A stretch of DNA of 64,000 nt from Micromonospora globbae (lineage in GTDB: Bacteria > Actinomycetota > Actinomycetes > Mycobacteriales > Micromonosporaceae). The position numbers and the translations under genes are program-made. Location: positions 1 through 64,000 of the forward strand of contig NZ_RAQQ01000017.1 in NCBI RefSeq assembly GCF_003610785.1, given 5' to 3'. Below, one piece after another: positions 34,157-42,788 of the stretch; positions within the stretch are counted from its first letter, which is position 1, and each line of letters begins with the position of its first letter. The notes under the pieces are model-generated. The model had not been told where the DNA came from. It worked only from the letters and a program-made list of their open reading frames with translations, and searched no databases.

Positions 34157-34693
34157 ATGTACTTCCTCGCCGCAGAAGGCGGTGAAGCGCACAACCCGAT
34201 CCTTCCGCTGTGGCAGGAGATCGTGGTCGGTGGCATCGCCTTCGTCATCCTCTGCTTCGTGCTCATGAAGTTCGTCTTCCCCCGCATGGAGCAGACGTTC
34301 CAGGCGCGCGTCGACGCGATCGAGGGTGGCATCAAGCGCGCCGAGGCCGCGCAGGCCGAGGCGAACCAGCTGCTCGAGCAGTACCGCGCGCAGCTCGCCG
34401 AGGCGCGCACCGACGCCGCCAAGATCCGGGACGACGCCCGGGCCGACGCCGAGGGCATCCGGCAGGACATCCTCGCCAAGGCGCGGGAGGAGGCCGACCG
34501 GGTCATCCAGGCCGGCAAGGACCAGCTCGCCGCCGAGCGGGCCACCATCGTGCGCGAGCTGCGCGCCGAGGTCGGCACGATCGCGGTGGACCTGGCCAGC
34601 AAGATCGTCGGTGAGTCGCTCGCCGACGAGGCGCGTCGCAAGGGCACCGTCGACCGGTTCCTGAGCAGCCTCGAGAGCACGGGGGCCCGCTGA
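34157..34693 (+). CDS. atpF: ATP synthase F0 subunit b
   Basis: 178 aa, ATG with GACCGGGAGG upstream. One N-terminal helix (about residues 20-42, 'VVGGIAFVILCFVLMKFVF') anchors a long charged, Ala-rich coiled coil that forms the peripheral stalk. It ends with 'DRFLSSLESTGAR'. Its stop shares one nucleotide with the atpH ATG. It is separate from delta, unlike the fused AtpFH of mycobacteria. Confidence 0.96.
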   Translation: MYFLAAEGGEAHNPILPLWQEIVVGGIAFVILCFVLMKFVFPRMEQTFQARVDAIEGGIKRAEAAQAEANQLLEQYRAQLAEARTDAAKIRDDARADAEGIRQDILAKAREEADRVIQAGKDQLAAERATIVRELRAEVGTIAVDLASKIVGESLADEARRKGTVDRFLSSLESTGAR

Positions 34694-35514
34694 TGCAGGC
34701 CGCCAGCCGGGAGTCGTACAAGATCGCGGCCGAGCGCCTCGACGAGTACGTCCGCGGCGCGGAGCCGTCGGCGGTGGCCACCACCGCCGACGACATCCTC
34801 TCCGTCGCCGCCCTGCTGCGGCGGGAGCCGCGGCTGCGCCGGGTGCTCTCCGACCCCGCCCGGTCCGGCGCCGACCGGACCGGGCTGCTGGGCGACGTGC
34901 TCCGCGGCAAGATCGATTCCGAGGCGCTCGACCTGCTCGCCTCGCTGGTGTCCGGCCGCTGGTCGGCTCCGTCGGATCTGCTCGACGGCACCGAGCGGCT
35001 GGGCGTGGAGGCGCTGCTCGCCAGCGCCGACGTCGCGGGCGAGCTGGGCGAGGTCGAGGACGAGCTGTTCCGCTTCGGGCAGGTCGTGGCCGGCCAGCCG
35101 GACCTGGCCGCGGTGCTGGGCGACCCGATCGCCCCGGCGGCGCAGCGGGCCGGGCTGGCCCGCCAGCTGCTGGAGGGCAAGGCCCGCCCGGTCACGGTCC
35201 GTCTCGTCGAGGTGGCCCTCGCCGGTTTCGGGGGTCGGTCCTTCACCGGGGCGCTCACCCGACTGGTCGAGCTCGCCGCCGACCGGCGCGACCGGCAGGT
35301 CGCCTACGTGACGGTGGCCGCCCCGTTGAGTGACGAGGAGGAGCAGCGGCTGGGCGCTCGCCTCTCCGCGATATACGGTCGGGAGGTATCCGTCCGACAG
35401 ACGGTGAACCCCGACGTCCTGGGCGGCGTGAGCGTTCGGGTCGGCTCCGACCTGTACGACGGCACCGTCCTGCGCCGCCTCAACGAGACCCGCAACGCGC
35501 TCGCGAAGCGCTGA
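34693..35514 (+). CDS. atpH: ATP synthase F1 subunit delta
   Basis: 273 aa, about 95 residues longer than E. coli delta, as is usual in actinobacteria. The added N-terminal half carries b-like helices and the C-terminal half is the delta core ending in 'GTVLRRLNETRNALAKR'. It joins the peripheral stalk to the top of F1. The start overlaps the atpF stop by 1 nt. Confidence 0.94.
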   Translation: MQAASRESYKIAAERLDEYVRGAEPSAVATTADDILSVAALLRREPRLRRVLSDPARSGADRTGLLGDVLRGKIDSEALDLLASLVSGRWSAPSDLLDGTERLGVEALLASADVAGELGEVEDELFRFGQVVAGQPDLAAVLGDPIAPAAQRAGLARQLLEGKARPVTVRLVEVALAGFGGRSFTGALTRLVELAADRRDRQVAYVTVAAPLSDEEEQRLGARLSAIYGREVSVRQTVNPDVLGGVSVRVGSDLYDGTVLRRLNETRNALAKR

Positions 35515-35607
35515 CGGCTCCCGCCGCGCAGCGCCCTGAACGACAGACGCCACTCGGACCGGTCGGTACTAGGTATCCCGGGCCCCTGATACATAAGGAA
35601 GCAGAGG

Positions 35608-37257
35608 ATGGCCGAGCTGACCATCTCGACGGAGGAGATCCGCGGCGCCCTGGAGCGCTACGTCTCCTCCTACTCGACCGACGTCTCCCGTGAGGAGGTC
35701 GGCACCGTCGCCGACGCCGGTGACGGTATCGCCCACGTCGAGGGTCTGCCCTCGACCATGACCAACGAGCTCCTGGAGTTCGAGGACGGCACGCTCGGCG
35801 TGGCGCTGAACCTCGACGTCCGGGACATCGGCGTCGTCGTTCTCGGTGACTACGCCGGTATCGAGGAGGGCCAGCGCGTCAAGCGCACCCAGCGGGTGCT
35901 CTCCGTGCCGGTCGGCGACGCCTTCCTCGGCCGGGTGGTCAACGCGCTCGGCCAGCCGATCGACGGCCTCGGCGACATCCCGAACGAGGGCTACCGCGAG
36001 CTGGAGCTCCAGGCCCCGAACGTGATGGCCCGGCAGTCGGTGTTCGAGCCGCTGCAGACCGGCATCAAGGCCATCGACGCCATGACGCCGATCGGCCGCG
36101 GCCAGCGCCAGCTGATCATCGGTGACCGGAAGACCGGCAAGACCACCGTCGCGCTGGACGCGATCCTCAACCAGCGCGAGAACTGGCGCTCCGGCGACCC
36201 GAAGAAGCAGGTCCGCTGCATCTACGTGGCCATCGGGCAGAAGGCCTCCACCATCGCCTCGATCAAGGGGACGCTGGAGGAGGCGGGCGCGATGGAGTAC
36301 ACCACCATCGTGGCCTCCCCGGCGTCGGACCCGGCGGGCTTCAAGTACCTCGCCCCGTACACCGGCTCCTCCATCGGCCAGCACTGGATGTACGGCGGCA
36401 AGCACGTCCTGATCGTCTTCGACGACCTGAGCAAGCAGGCCGAGGCGTACCGGGCCGTGTCGCTGCTGCTGCGCCGCCCGCCGGGCCGCGAGGCGTACCC
36501 GGGTGACGTCTTCTACCTGCACTCCCGTCTGCTGGAGCGCTGCGCCAAGCTCTCCGACGAGATGGGCGGCGGCTCGATGACTGGCCTGCCGATCATCGAG
36601 ACGAAGGCCAACGACATCTCGGCCTTCATCCCGACCAACGTCATCTCCATCACCGACGGCCAGATCTTCCTCGAGACGGACCTGTTCAACCAGGGCGTCC
36701 GGCCGGCCATCAACGTCGGCACCTCGGTCTCCCGGGTCGGTGGCGCCGCCCAGGTGAAGCCGATGCGGAAGGTCGCCGGCTCGCTGCGGCTGAACCTCGC
36801 CCAGTACCGCGAGCTGGAGGCGTTCGCCGCCTTCGCCTCCGACCTGGACAAGGCGTCGCGGGCGCAGCTGGACCGCGGTGTCCGCCTGGTCGAGCTGCTC
36901 AAGCAGCCGAACTACTCGCCGTTCCCGGTCGAGGAGGAGGTCGTCTCCGTCTGGGCCGGCACCGAGGGCAAGCTGGACGACGTTCCGGTGGGTGAGGTCC
37001 GGCGCTTCGAGGCCGAGTTCCTGCAGTACCTGCGCCACAAGCACGCGGGTGTGCTGGCCGCGATCGCGGACAACCAGTGGGACGACGAGATCATCGGCTC
37101 GCTCGAGTCGGCCGTCACCGAGTTCAAGCAGGTCTTCCTGGGCAAGGAGGACGAGCGCCGGATCAACGAGGCCCCGGCCGCGCCGCTGGAGGGCGAGGAG
37201 AACCGCGAGACGGTGACCCGCTTCCGCGACGGCGCGACCGACCGGCCGGCGGAGTAG
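35608..37257 (+). CDS. atpA: ATP synthase F1 subunit alpha
   Basis: 549 aa, ATG with AAGGAAG upstream. The non-catalytic nucleotide-binding subunit of the F1 hexamer. The Walker A motif is GDRKTGKT at 172-179, and the alpha signature 'PGREAYPGDVFYLHSRLLER' contains the conserved Arg that reaches the catalytic site. The C-terminal tail after about 510 is acidic. The 93-nt gap after atpH includes no extra gene. Confidence 0.98.
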   Translation: MAELTISTEEIRGALERYVSSYSTDVSREEVGTVADAGDGIAHVEGLPSTMTNELLEFEDGTLGVALNLDVRDIGVVVLGDYAGIEEGQRVKRTQRVLSVPVGDAFLGRVVNALGQPIDGLGDIPNEGYRELELQAPNVMARQSVFEPLQTGIKAIDAMTPIGRGQRQLIIGDRKTGKTTVALDAILNQRENWRSGDPKKQVRCIYVAIGQKASTIASIKGTLEEAGAMEYTTIVASPASDPAGFKYLAPYTGSSIGQHWMYGGKHVLIVFDDLSKQAEAYRAVSLLLRRPPGREAYPGDVFYLHSRLLERCAKLSDEMGGGSMTGLPIIETKANDISAFIPTNVISITDGQIFLETDLFNQGVRPAINVGTSVSRVGGAAQVKPMRKVAGSLRLNLAQYRELEAFAAFASDLDKASRAQLDRGVRLVELLKQPNYSPFPVEEEVVSVWAGTEGKLDDVPVGEVRRFEAEFLQYLRHKHAGVLAAIADNQWDDEIIGSLESAVTEFKQVFLGKEDERRINEAPAAPLEGEENRETVTRFRDGATDRPAE

Positions 37258-37266
37258 GGCTGATCG

Positions 37267-38196
37267 ATGGCGGCCCAGGTACGCGTTCTTCGTCAGCGGA
37301 TCCGTTCCGCGAAGGGGATGAAGAAGATCACCAAGGCGATGGAGCTCGTGGCGACGAGCCGTATCGCCAAGGCCCAGGCCCGGGTGGAGGCGTCCCTGCC
37401 GTACGCCCGGGCCATCACCGGCGTGCTCACGGCGCTGGCGTCCAACGCGCGGATCGACCACCCGCTGCTCACCCCGCGCGAGCGGGTGCGGCGGGCGGGC
37501 GTCCTGCTGGTCACCGCCGACCGGGGCCTGGCCGGCGGTTACAGCTCGAACGCGATCAAGACGGCGGAGTCGCTGCTCGCCCGGCTGCGCGAGGACGGCA
37601 AGGAGCCCGTGCTCTACGTCATCGGACGTAAGGGCGTGAGTTTCTACCGGTTCCGTAACCGGCCGATCGAGGCGAACTGGACCGGGTTCTCGGAGCAGCC
37701 GTCGTTCGCCGACGCGCGCGCCGTGGGTGAGACGCTCATCAAGGCGTTCACGGCGGGTGCGGACGACGTCGACGGCGGCGCCGGGGCGGACGGTGTGCTC
37801 GGCATCGACGAACTGCACGTCGTCTACACCGAGTTCCACTCGCTGATGACCCAGACGCCGGTTGCCAGGATCATCGGGCCGATGCAGGTCGAGGACCGTC
37901 CGCGGTCCGAGGGGCTGCTGCCGGCGTACGAGTTCGAGCCGGAGGCGGACGCGCTGCTCGACGCCCTGCTGCCGAGGTACATCAACACGCGGATCTACGC
38001 GGCGTTGATCGAGTCGGCGGCGAGCGAGTCGGCGGCGCGGCGGCGGGCGATGAAGAGCGCCACCGACAACGCCGAAGAGATGATCGAGAAGTACACGCGT
38101 GAGATGAACTCGGCCCGCCAGGCCGGGATCACCCAGGAGATCAGCGAGATCGTCGGCGGCGCGAACGCGCTGGCCGCGTCGGGAAGTGAAGTGTGA
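37267..38196 (+). CDS. atpG: ATP synthase F1 subunit gamma
   Basis: 309 aa. The central shaft. The N-terminal helix 'QRIRSAKGMKKITKAMELVA' and the C-terminal helix ending 'ITQEISEIVGGANAL' form the coiled coil inside the hexamer; the middle is a Rossmann-like domain. A short acidic Gly-rich insert ('DDVDGGAGADGV') near residues 160-175 resembles the gamma loop described in mycobacteria that limits ATP hydrolysis; that parallel is inference. Confidence 0.96.
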   Translation: MAAQVRVLRQRIRSAKGMKKITKAMELVATSRIAKAQARVEASLPYARAITGVLTALASNARIDHPLLTPRERVRRAGVLLVTADRGLAGGYSSNAIKTAESLLARLREDGKEPVLYVIGRKGVSFYRFRNRPIEANWTGFSEQPSFADARAVGETLIKAFTAGADDVDGGAGADGVLGIDELHVVYTEFHSLMTQTPVARIIGPMQVEDRPRSEGLLPAYEFEPEADALLDALLPRYINTRIYAALIESAASESAARRRAMKSATDNAEEMIEKYTREMNSARQAGITQEISEIVGGANALAASGSEV

Positions 38197-39632
38197 TGAC
38201 TGCCCCAGTAGAGACCAAGACGGCCACGGGTCGCGTGGTCCGGGTCATCGGCCCGGTCGTCGACGCCGAGTTCCCGCGCGACGCCATGCCGGACCTGTTC
38301 AACGCCCTGCACGTGGACGTGACGCTCTCCGGTGGCGAGAAGACGCTGACCCTGGAGGTCGCCCAGCACCTGGGTGACAACACGGTCCGCGCCATCTCGA
38401 TGCAGCCGACCGACGGCCTCGTCCGCGGCTCGGTCGTGCGCGACACCGGCTCCCCGATCAAGGTGCCGGTCGGTGACGCCATCAAGGGTCACGTGTTCAA
38501 CGCCATCGGCGAGGTGCTCAACCTCGCGCCCGGCGAGACCCTCCAGGCGGACGACTACTGGCAGATCCACCGCAAGGCCCCGGCCTTCGCGGACCTGGAG
38601 CCGAAGACCGAGATGCTGGAGACCGGCATCAAGGTCATCGACCTGCTCGCCCCGTACGTGAAGGGCGGCAAGATCGGTCTGTTCGGCGGCGCGGGCGTGG
38701 GCAAGACGGTGCTCATCCAGGAGATGATCACCCGTGTGGCCCGCAACTTCGGTGGTACGTCGGTGTTCGCCGGCGTGGGGGAGCGGACCCGTGAGGGCAA
38801 CGACCTCATCGCCGAGATGACCGAGTCCGGCGTCATCGACAAGACCGCGCTGGTCTACGGCCAGATGGACGAGCCGCCGGGCACCCGGCTGCGGGTCGCC
38901 CTCTCCGCGCTCACGATGGCGGAGTACTTCCGCGACGTGCAGAAGCAGGAGGTGCTGCTCTTCATCGACAACATCTTCCGCTTCACGCAGGCCGGTTCGG
39001 AGGTCTCCACCCTGCTCGGCCGCATGCCGAGCGCCGTGGGTTACCAGCCGACCCTGGCCGACGAGATGGGCGAGCTCCAGGAGCGGATCACCTCCGTCCG
39101 GGGCCAGGCCATCACCTCGATGCAGGCGATCTACGTGCCGGCGGACGACTACACCGACCCGGCGCCGGCCACCACGTTCGCCCACCTGGACGCGACCACC
39201 AACCTGGAGCGGTCGATCTCCGACAAGGGCATCTACCCGGCCGTGGACCCGCTGGCGTCCTCGTCCCGGATCCTCGCCCCGGAGTTCGTCGGCCAGGAGC
39301 ACTTCGCGGTGGCCAGCGAGGTGAAGCGGATCCTGCAGCGGTACAAGGACCTGCAGGACATCATCGCCATCCTCGGTATCGAGGAGCTCTCCGAGGAGGA
39401 CAAGGTCACGGTCGGCCGCGCCCGGCGGATCGAGCGGTTCCTGTCGCAGAACACCTACGCGGCGGAGCAGTTCACCGGCGTGCCGGGGTCGACGGTCCCG
39501 ATCAAGGAGACCATCGAGGCCTTCCGGAAGATCAGCGAGGGTGAGTACGACCACTTCCCCGAGCAGGCGTTCTTCATGTGCGGCGGTCTGGACGACCTGG
39601 AGCGCAAGGCACAGGAGCTGATGAAGGGCTGA
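38196..39632 (+). CDS. atpD: ATP synthase F1 subunit beta
   Basis: 478 aa from ATG at 38196, whose first base is the last base of the atpG stop; a GTG one codon earlier is also possible. The catalytic subunit. Walker A GGAGVGKT is near residue 164, the catalytic Glu lies in 'GVGERTREGNDL', and the DELSEED-equivalent is 'ELSEEDKVTV'. Adjacent to the stop is the strong intrinsic terminator of the operon. atpC is not next but 1.4 kb further on. Confidence 0.98.
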   Translation: MTAPVETKTATGRVVRVIGPVVDAEFPRDAMPDLFNALHVDVTLSGGEKTLTLEVAQHLGDNTVRAISMQPTDGLVRGSVVRDTGSPIKVPVGDAIKGHVFNAIGEVLNLAPGETLQADDYWQIHRKAPAFADLEPKTEMLETGIKVIDLLAPYVKGGKIGLFGGAGVGKTVLIQEMITRVARNFGGTSVFAGVGERTREGNDLIAEMTESGVIDKTALVYGQMDEPPGTRLRVALSALTMAEYFRDVQKQEVLLFIDNIFRFTQAGSEVSTLLGRMPSAVGYQPTLADEMGELQERITSVRGQAITSMQAIYVPADDYTDPAPATTFAHLDATTNLERSISDKGIYPAVDPLASSSRILAPEFVGQEHFAVASEVKRILQRYKDLQDIIAILGIEELSEEDKVTVGRARRIERFLSQNTYAAEQFTGVPGSTVPIKETIEAFRKISEGEYDHFPEQAFFMCGGLDDLERKAQELMKG

Positions 39633-39645
39633 CGAGGCCCGAGAA

Positions 39646-39680
39646 AAAAGGCCGCCCCGGCAATGCCGGGGCGGCCTTTT
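39646..39680 (+). terminator. Strong intrinsic terminator after atpD
   Basis: Perfect 16-bp stem (39646-39661 with 39665-39680, AAAAGGCCGCCCCGGC and its complement), AAT loop, ending in TTTTGTT. It is the only classical U-tract terminator in the window and lies 13 nt after the atpD stop. Confidence 0.93.
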
Positions 39681-39776
39681 GTTCATCTTCGGGCGCTACC
39701 GTCCCCGCTGATCCGTTTCCACCGGTCGGCGCAGGCGCAGACGCGAGGTACCGTTCATCGCGCCTCACCGGGTCAA

Positions 39777-39808
39777 CGTGGATCGGTGCAAACTTTTGAT
39801 GATCCACG
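39777..39808. promoter_or_regulatory. Inverted repeat upstream of the LCP gene
   Basis: CGTGGATC (39777-39784) and GATCCACG (39801-39808) are perfect 8-bp arms with a 16-nt AT-richer spacer, 43 bp before the LCP start. The layout fits a dimeric regulator site. No known regulator was recognised. Confidence 0.4.
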
Positions 39809-39851
39809 CCGTATTCCTCGACAGGATGCGGCGTGACGGACGGAGAGTGTC

Positions 39852-40988
39852 GTGGCGAAGGCCGGAACGAACGGCCGCAAGCGGTCCATCTGGCGGGGTG
39901 TCCCGCGCTGGGCGAAGGTCTGCACCATCTTCGGCACCGTGCTCATGGTGCTCAGCGGCGCGGTGCTCGTCGGCACCGAGGTGCTGACGGCCCGGTACGA
40001 GGGCGCCGTCGGCAAGGCGGACCTCTTCGGCGACCAGGCCTCCGGTGCGACGCCGCGCAAGAGCGACATCAAGGGGCCGCTGAACATCCTGCTGGTCGGC
40101 ATCGACCCGCGCAAGCCGGAGACCCCGCCGCTGGCCGACTCGATCATGGTGTTGCACGTGCCGGCCTCGATGGACCGGGCGTACCTCTTCTCCGTGCCGC
40201 GCGACCTCTACGTCGACATCCCCCCGTTCGAGAAGGCCGACTTCCCCGGCGAGACCACGAAGCTGAACGCCGCCATGTCGTTCGGCAGTCGGGTGCCCGG
40301 GCAGAACCCGGACGCGGCCCGCGGCTTCGAACTGCTGGCGACCACCGTCGGGCAGGTCACCGGCATCGAGCGGTTCGACGCCGGTGCGATCGTCAACTTC
40401 ACGGGCTTCCAGAAGATCGTCGACGCCATGGGCGGCGTCACGATGTACATCGAGCGGGACGTGCGCTCCGAGCACCGGCAGCCCGACGGCACGCACCGCG
40501 CGCCCAACCCGAACGGGGAGGGTTACGTCGGGCCGCAGGCGGTGTACACGAAGGGCACCCACCACCTCAGCGGGTGGCAGGCGCTGGACTACGTCCGGCA
40601 GCGCTACCCGAAGAACGGCGTCCCGGACGCCGACTACGGCCGGCAACGCCACCAGCAGCAGTTCATCAAGGCGATGGTCGGCCAGGCGTTCAGCGCCGAC
40701 GTGGTCACGAACCCGATCAAGCTGGACCGGGTGCTGCGCGCCGCCGGCCAGTCGTTGATCTTCAACGGGCGGGGCAACAGCGTCCTCGACTTCGCCCTCG
40801 CGCTCAAGGACATCCGGCCCAACACCATCCAGATGGTCAAGCTGCCGGGTGGGCCGGTCTACGAGGGCAAGACGTACAAGGGGGAGCGGTTCAAGCCGGA
40901 GGTGGACGATTTCTTCACCGCCCTGCGGAACGAGCAGCTCGACCCGTTCCTGCTGGAGCACCCGGAGTTCCAGAACAAGACCAAGTAG
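39852..40988 (+). CDS. LCP (LytR-CpsA-Psr) family glycopolymer transferase
   Basis: 378 aa, GTG with GGAGAG upstream. A short basic cytosolic tail and one membrane helix (about 22-45) are followed by an extracytoplasmic LCP domain: 'LNILLVGIDPR', 'ADSIMVLHVPA', 'FSVPRDLYVDIP', 'LNAAMSFG', 'LSGWQALDYVRQRY' and 'DYGRQRHQQQFIKAMV'. The Asp and Arg residues that bind the polyprenyl pyrophosphate are in these motifs. LCP enzymes join polymers such as arabinogalactan or teichoic acids to peptidoglycan. It lies between atpD and atpC, an unusual place. It follows a strong terminator and has its own upstream repeat. Confidence 0.9.
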   Translation: MAKAGTNGRKRSIWRGVPRWAKVCTIFGTVLMVLSGAVLVGTEVLTARYEGAVGKADLFGDQASGATPRKSDIKGPLNILLVGIDPRKPETPPLADSIMVLHVPASMDRAYLFSVPRDLYVDIPPFEKADFPGETTKLNAAMSFGSRVPGQNPDAARGFELLATTVGQVTGIERFDAGAIVNFTGFQKIVDAMGGVTMYIERDVRSEHRQPDGTHRAPNPNGEGYVGPQAVYTKGTHHLSGWQALDYVRQRYPKNGVPDADYGRQRHQQQFIKAMVGQAFSADVVTNPIKLDRVLRAAGQSLIFNGRGNSVLDFALALKDIRPNTIQMVKLPGGPVYEGKTYKGERFKPEVDDFFTALRNEQLDPFLLEHPEFQNKTK

Positions 40989-41022
40989 TCCACCCGCGTG
41001 GGGGACCCGGGCGGGGCGGGAC

Positions 41023-41028
41023 TAGAAT
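41023..41028 (+). promoter_or_regulatory. -10 box for atpC
   Basis: TAGAAT, 33 nt before the atpC GTG, with the ribosome site AAGGAG between. It could supply separate transcription of atpC-DUF2550 beyond the atpD terminator. No clear -35. Confidence 0.45.
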
Positions 41029-41061
41029 TTGCCCATCCCGCCGCCGCAGCAAGGAGACAGC

Positions 41062-41346
41062 GTGGCACAGCAGCTTCACGTCGAGCTCGTAGCCGTCGAG
41101 GAGAAGGTCTGGTCCGGCGAGGCCGAGATGGTCGTCGCCCGGACGACCGAGGGCGAGCTGGGTGTGCTGCCAGGGCACGCGCCGCTGCTCGGCCAGCTCG
41201 CCGAGCCCGGGCAGGTACGCATCAAGCTCCCCGGTGGCGAGCAGGTCTCCTACGAGGTGGCCGGCGGCTTCCTCTCGGTCACCGGTGAGGGTGTCACGAT
41301 CCTCGCCGAGTCCGCGACCCCCGTCTCCGCCGCGCAGAGCCGCTGA
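41062..41346 (+). CDS. atpC: ATP synthase F1 subunit epsilon
   Basis: 94 aa from GTG at 41062 ('VAQQLHVELVAVEEKVW'), with AAGGAG upstream. It joins the gamma shaft to the c-ring. Only the N-terminal beta-sandwich domain ('GELGVLPGHAPLLGQL', 'GGFLSVTGEGVTILAE') is present. The C-terminal helical hairpin that inhibits ATP hydrolysis in E. coli epsilon (139 aa) is largely missing. It is split from atpD by the LCP gene; the DUF2550 gene follows after 12 nt. Confidence 0.93.
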   Translation: MAQQLHVELVAVEEKVWSGEAEMVVARTTEGELGVLPGHAPLLGQLAEPGQVRIKLPGGEQVSYEVAGGFLSVTGEGVTILAESATPVSAAQSR

Positions 41347-41358
41347 CCGTCACCGCCG

Positions 41359-41814
41359 ATGGAGATCGTCGAAGGGATCGGAATCGGCATCGCCGCCGTC
41401 ATCGGCGCGCTCCTGATCCTCTTCGTCCGGCGGGCCCTCTTCAGCCGTAGCGGCGGCACCATCCGGTGCAGCGTCCGGGTCTCCACGCTGCTCGACGGCC
41501 GCGGCTGGTCGCCCGGTTTCGGCCGGTTCGTCGGCGACGAACTCCGCTGGTACCGGATGTTCAGTTTCGCGCTCCGCCCGAAGCGGGTGCTCACCCGCAA
41601 GGGGCTCGCGGTCGAGCGGCGGCGACTTCCGGAGGGGCAGGAGCGGCTCTCGATGCCCGCCGACTGGGTGATCCTCCGCTGTACCAGTCACCACGCTCCG
41701 GTCGAGATCGCCATGGCGCGGTCCACCGTGACCGGCTTCCTCTCCTGGCTCGAGGCCGCCCCACCCGGGGCGGTCTCGCCGCGTCTGGCGTCCCAGGACT
41801 GGCCCGCGGCCTGA
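41359..41814 (+). CDS. DUF2550 family membrane protein
   Basis: 151 aa. One N-terminal membrane helix (about 7-27, 'GIGIAAVIGALLILFVRRAL') and a cytosolic domain with 'GGTIRCSVR' and 'GRFVGDELRWYRMFSF'. Function is unknown. The same gene follows atpC in mycobacteria and streptomycetes, so a link to ATP synthase is possible but unproven. No ribosome site is seen; it is probably translated by coupling to atpC. Confidence 0.88.
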   Translation: MEIVEGIGIGIAAVIGALLILFVRRALFSRSGGTIRCSVRVSTLLDGRGWSPGFGRFVGDELRWYRMFSFALRPKRVLTRKGLAVERRRLPEGQERLSMPADWVILRCTSHHAPVEIAMARSTVTGFLSWLEAAPPGAVSPRLASQDWPAA

Positions 41815-41820
41815 CCTCGG

Positions 41821-42219
41821 TCACCGGTCGACGGCCGCGACCAGCTCCACCTCGTAGCCCTCGCCGTCGGCCAGGTAGGCCGCGTACGTCTGCGGGCCGC
41901 CGGCGTACGGGTGCCGCTCCGGGAAGAGCAGCGTCCAGCCGTACGCCGGCGCGGCCGCGACGAGCCGGTCCACGGCGGCGGGCGGGCCGGCGTGGAAGGC
42001 CAGGTGGTTCAGGCCGGGTGCCAGCCGGTCGTGCCGCCGCCCGCGCATCGCCGGTGACTCCTCCAGCACGAGGTACGTCGGGCCGAGCCGCCAGGACCGG
42101 CCGGCCGGCCACTTCTGGAAGGGCGTCCAGCCCAGCTCGCCGAGAAGCCAGCCCCAGGCACGTTCGGCGGCGGCCAGATCGGGGACCCACACCTCGACGT
42201 GGTGCAACCCGCCGGTCAC
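41821..42219 (-). CDS. VOC family (glyoxalase-fold) protein
   Basis: 132 aa from GTG at 42219, which has GGAGGGGA just upstream and overlaps the stop of the adenosyltransferase gene by 4 nt. It has two beta-alpha-beta-beta-beta modules with likely metal ligands in 'LHHVEVWV', 'YLVLEE', 'LNHLAFH' and 'EGYEVELVA'. VOC enzymes include methylmalonyl-CoA epimerase and glyoxalases. The tight coupling to a cobalamin adenosyltransferase makes a role near acyl-CoA or B12 metabolism possible, but the sequence does not show a clear epimerase signature. Confidence 0.82.
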   Translation of the reverse strand: MTGGLHHVEVWVPDLAAAERAWGWLLGELGWTPFQKWPAGRSWRLGPTYLVLEESPAMRGRRHDRLAPGLNHLAFHAGPPAAVDRLVAAAPAYGWTLLFPERHPYAGGPQTYAAYLADGEGYEVELVAAVDR

Positions 42220-42788
42220 CGCTCCCCTCCGGGGACCCATACCACATCTCCGGCCGGATTTGCCGTTCTTGACAGGATAAAGAGCAGATCCGAGAGCCGG
42301 TTGAGATACTTGGCCGGGAGAGTGCTGGTCCGCTCCGGGTCGTGGCTGACCAGCGCCCATGCCGCACGCTCGGCCCGCCGGGCGACGGTCCGCGCCACGT
42401 GCAGCAGCGCGGCACCCGGGGTGCCGCCGGGGAGGACGAAGGAGTCGAGCTTGCGCAGGCGTGCGTTGTACTCGTCGCACCAGCTCTCGAGGCGCTCCAC
42501 GTACTCCTCGGTGACCCGCAGCGGCGGATACTTCGGCTCCGGCTCCACCGGGGTGGCGAGGTCGGCTCCCACGTCGAAGAGGTCGTTCTGGATCGACCCG
42601 AGGACCGCCCGCAGGTCGTCGTCGAGCTGGCCGAGGGCGAGCGCGACGCCGATCGCCGCGTTGCACTCGTCCACGTCGGCGTACGCGGCGATGCGTGGAT
42701 CGGTCTTCGGCACCTGCTCGTTGTTGTTCAGCCTGGTCGTGCCGGCGTCGCCGGCCCTGGTGTAGATGCGCGTGAGGTGGACGGCCAT
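42216..42788 (-). CDS. pduO: PduO-type ATP:cob(I)alamin adenosyltransferase
   Basis: 190 aa from ATG at 42788. It transfers adenosyl from ATP to cob(I)alamin, giving the coenzyme for mutases such as the ethylmalonyl-CoA mutase at 47 kb. The ATP-binding start motif is 'IYTRAGDAGTTRLNNNEQV', followed by 'DECNAAIGVA', 'NDLFDVGADL' and the late 'ARTVARRAERA'. It overlaps the VOC gene by 4 nt. Its start codon overlaps that of divergent murA (CATG at 42786-42789). A TAGGCT box 7 nt before the ATG suggests a leaderless mRNA. Confidence 0.93.
   Translation of the reverse strand: MAVHLTRIYTRAGDAGTTRLNNNEQVPKTDPRIAAYADVDECNAAIGVALALGQLDDDLRAVLGSIQNDLFDVGADLATPVEPEPKYPPLRVTEEYVERLESWCDEYNARLRKLDSFVLPGGTPGAALLHVARTVARRAERAAWALVSHDPERTSTLPAKYLNRLSDLLFILSRTANPAGDVVWVPGGER

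Noticed and set aside
34262..34280. CATGAAGTT motif similar to the end of the repeat
   Set aside because: It lies inside atpF coding sequence and extends no further.
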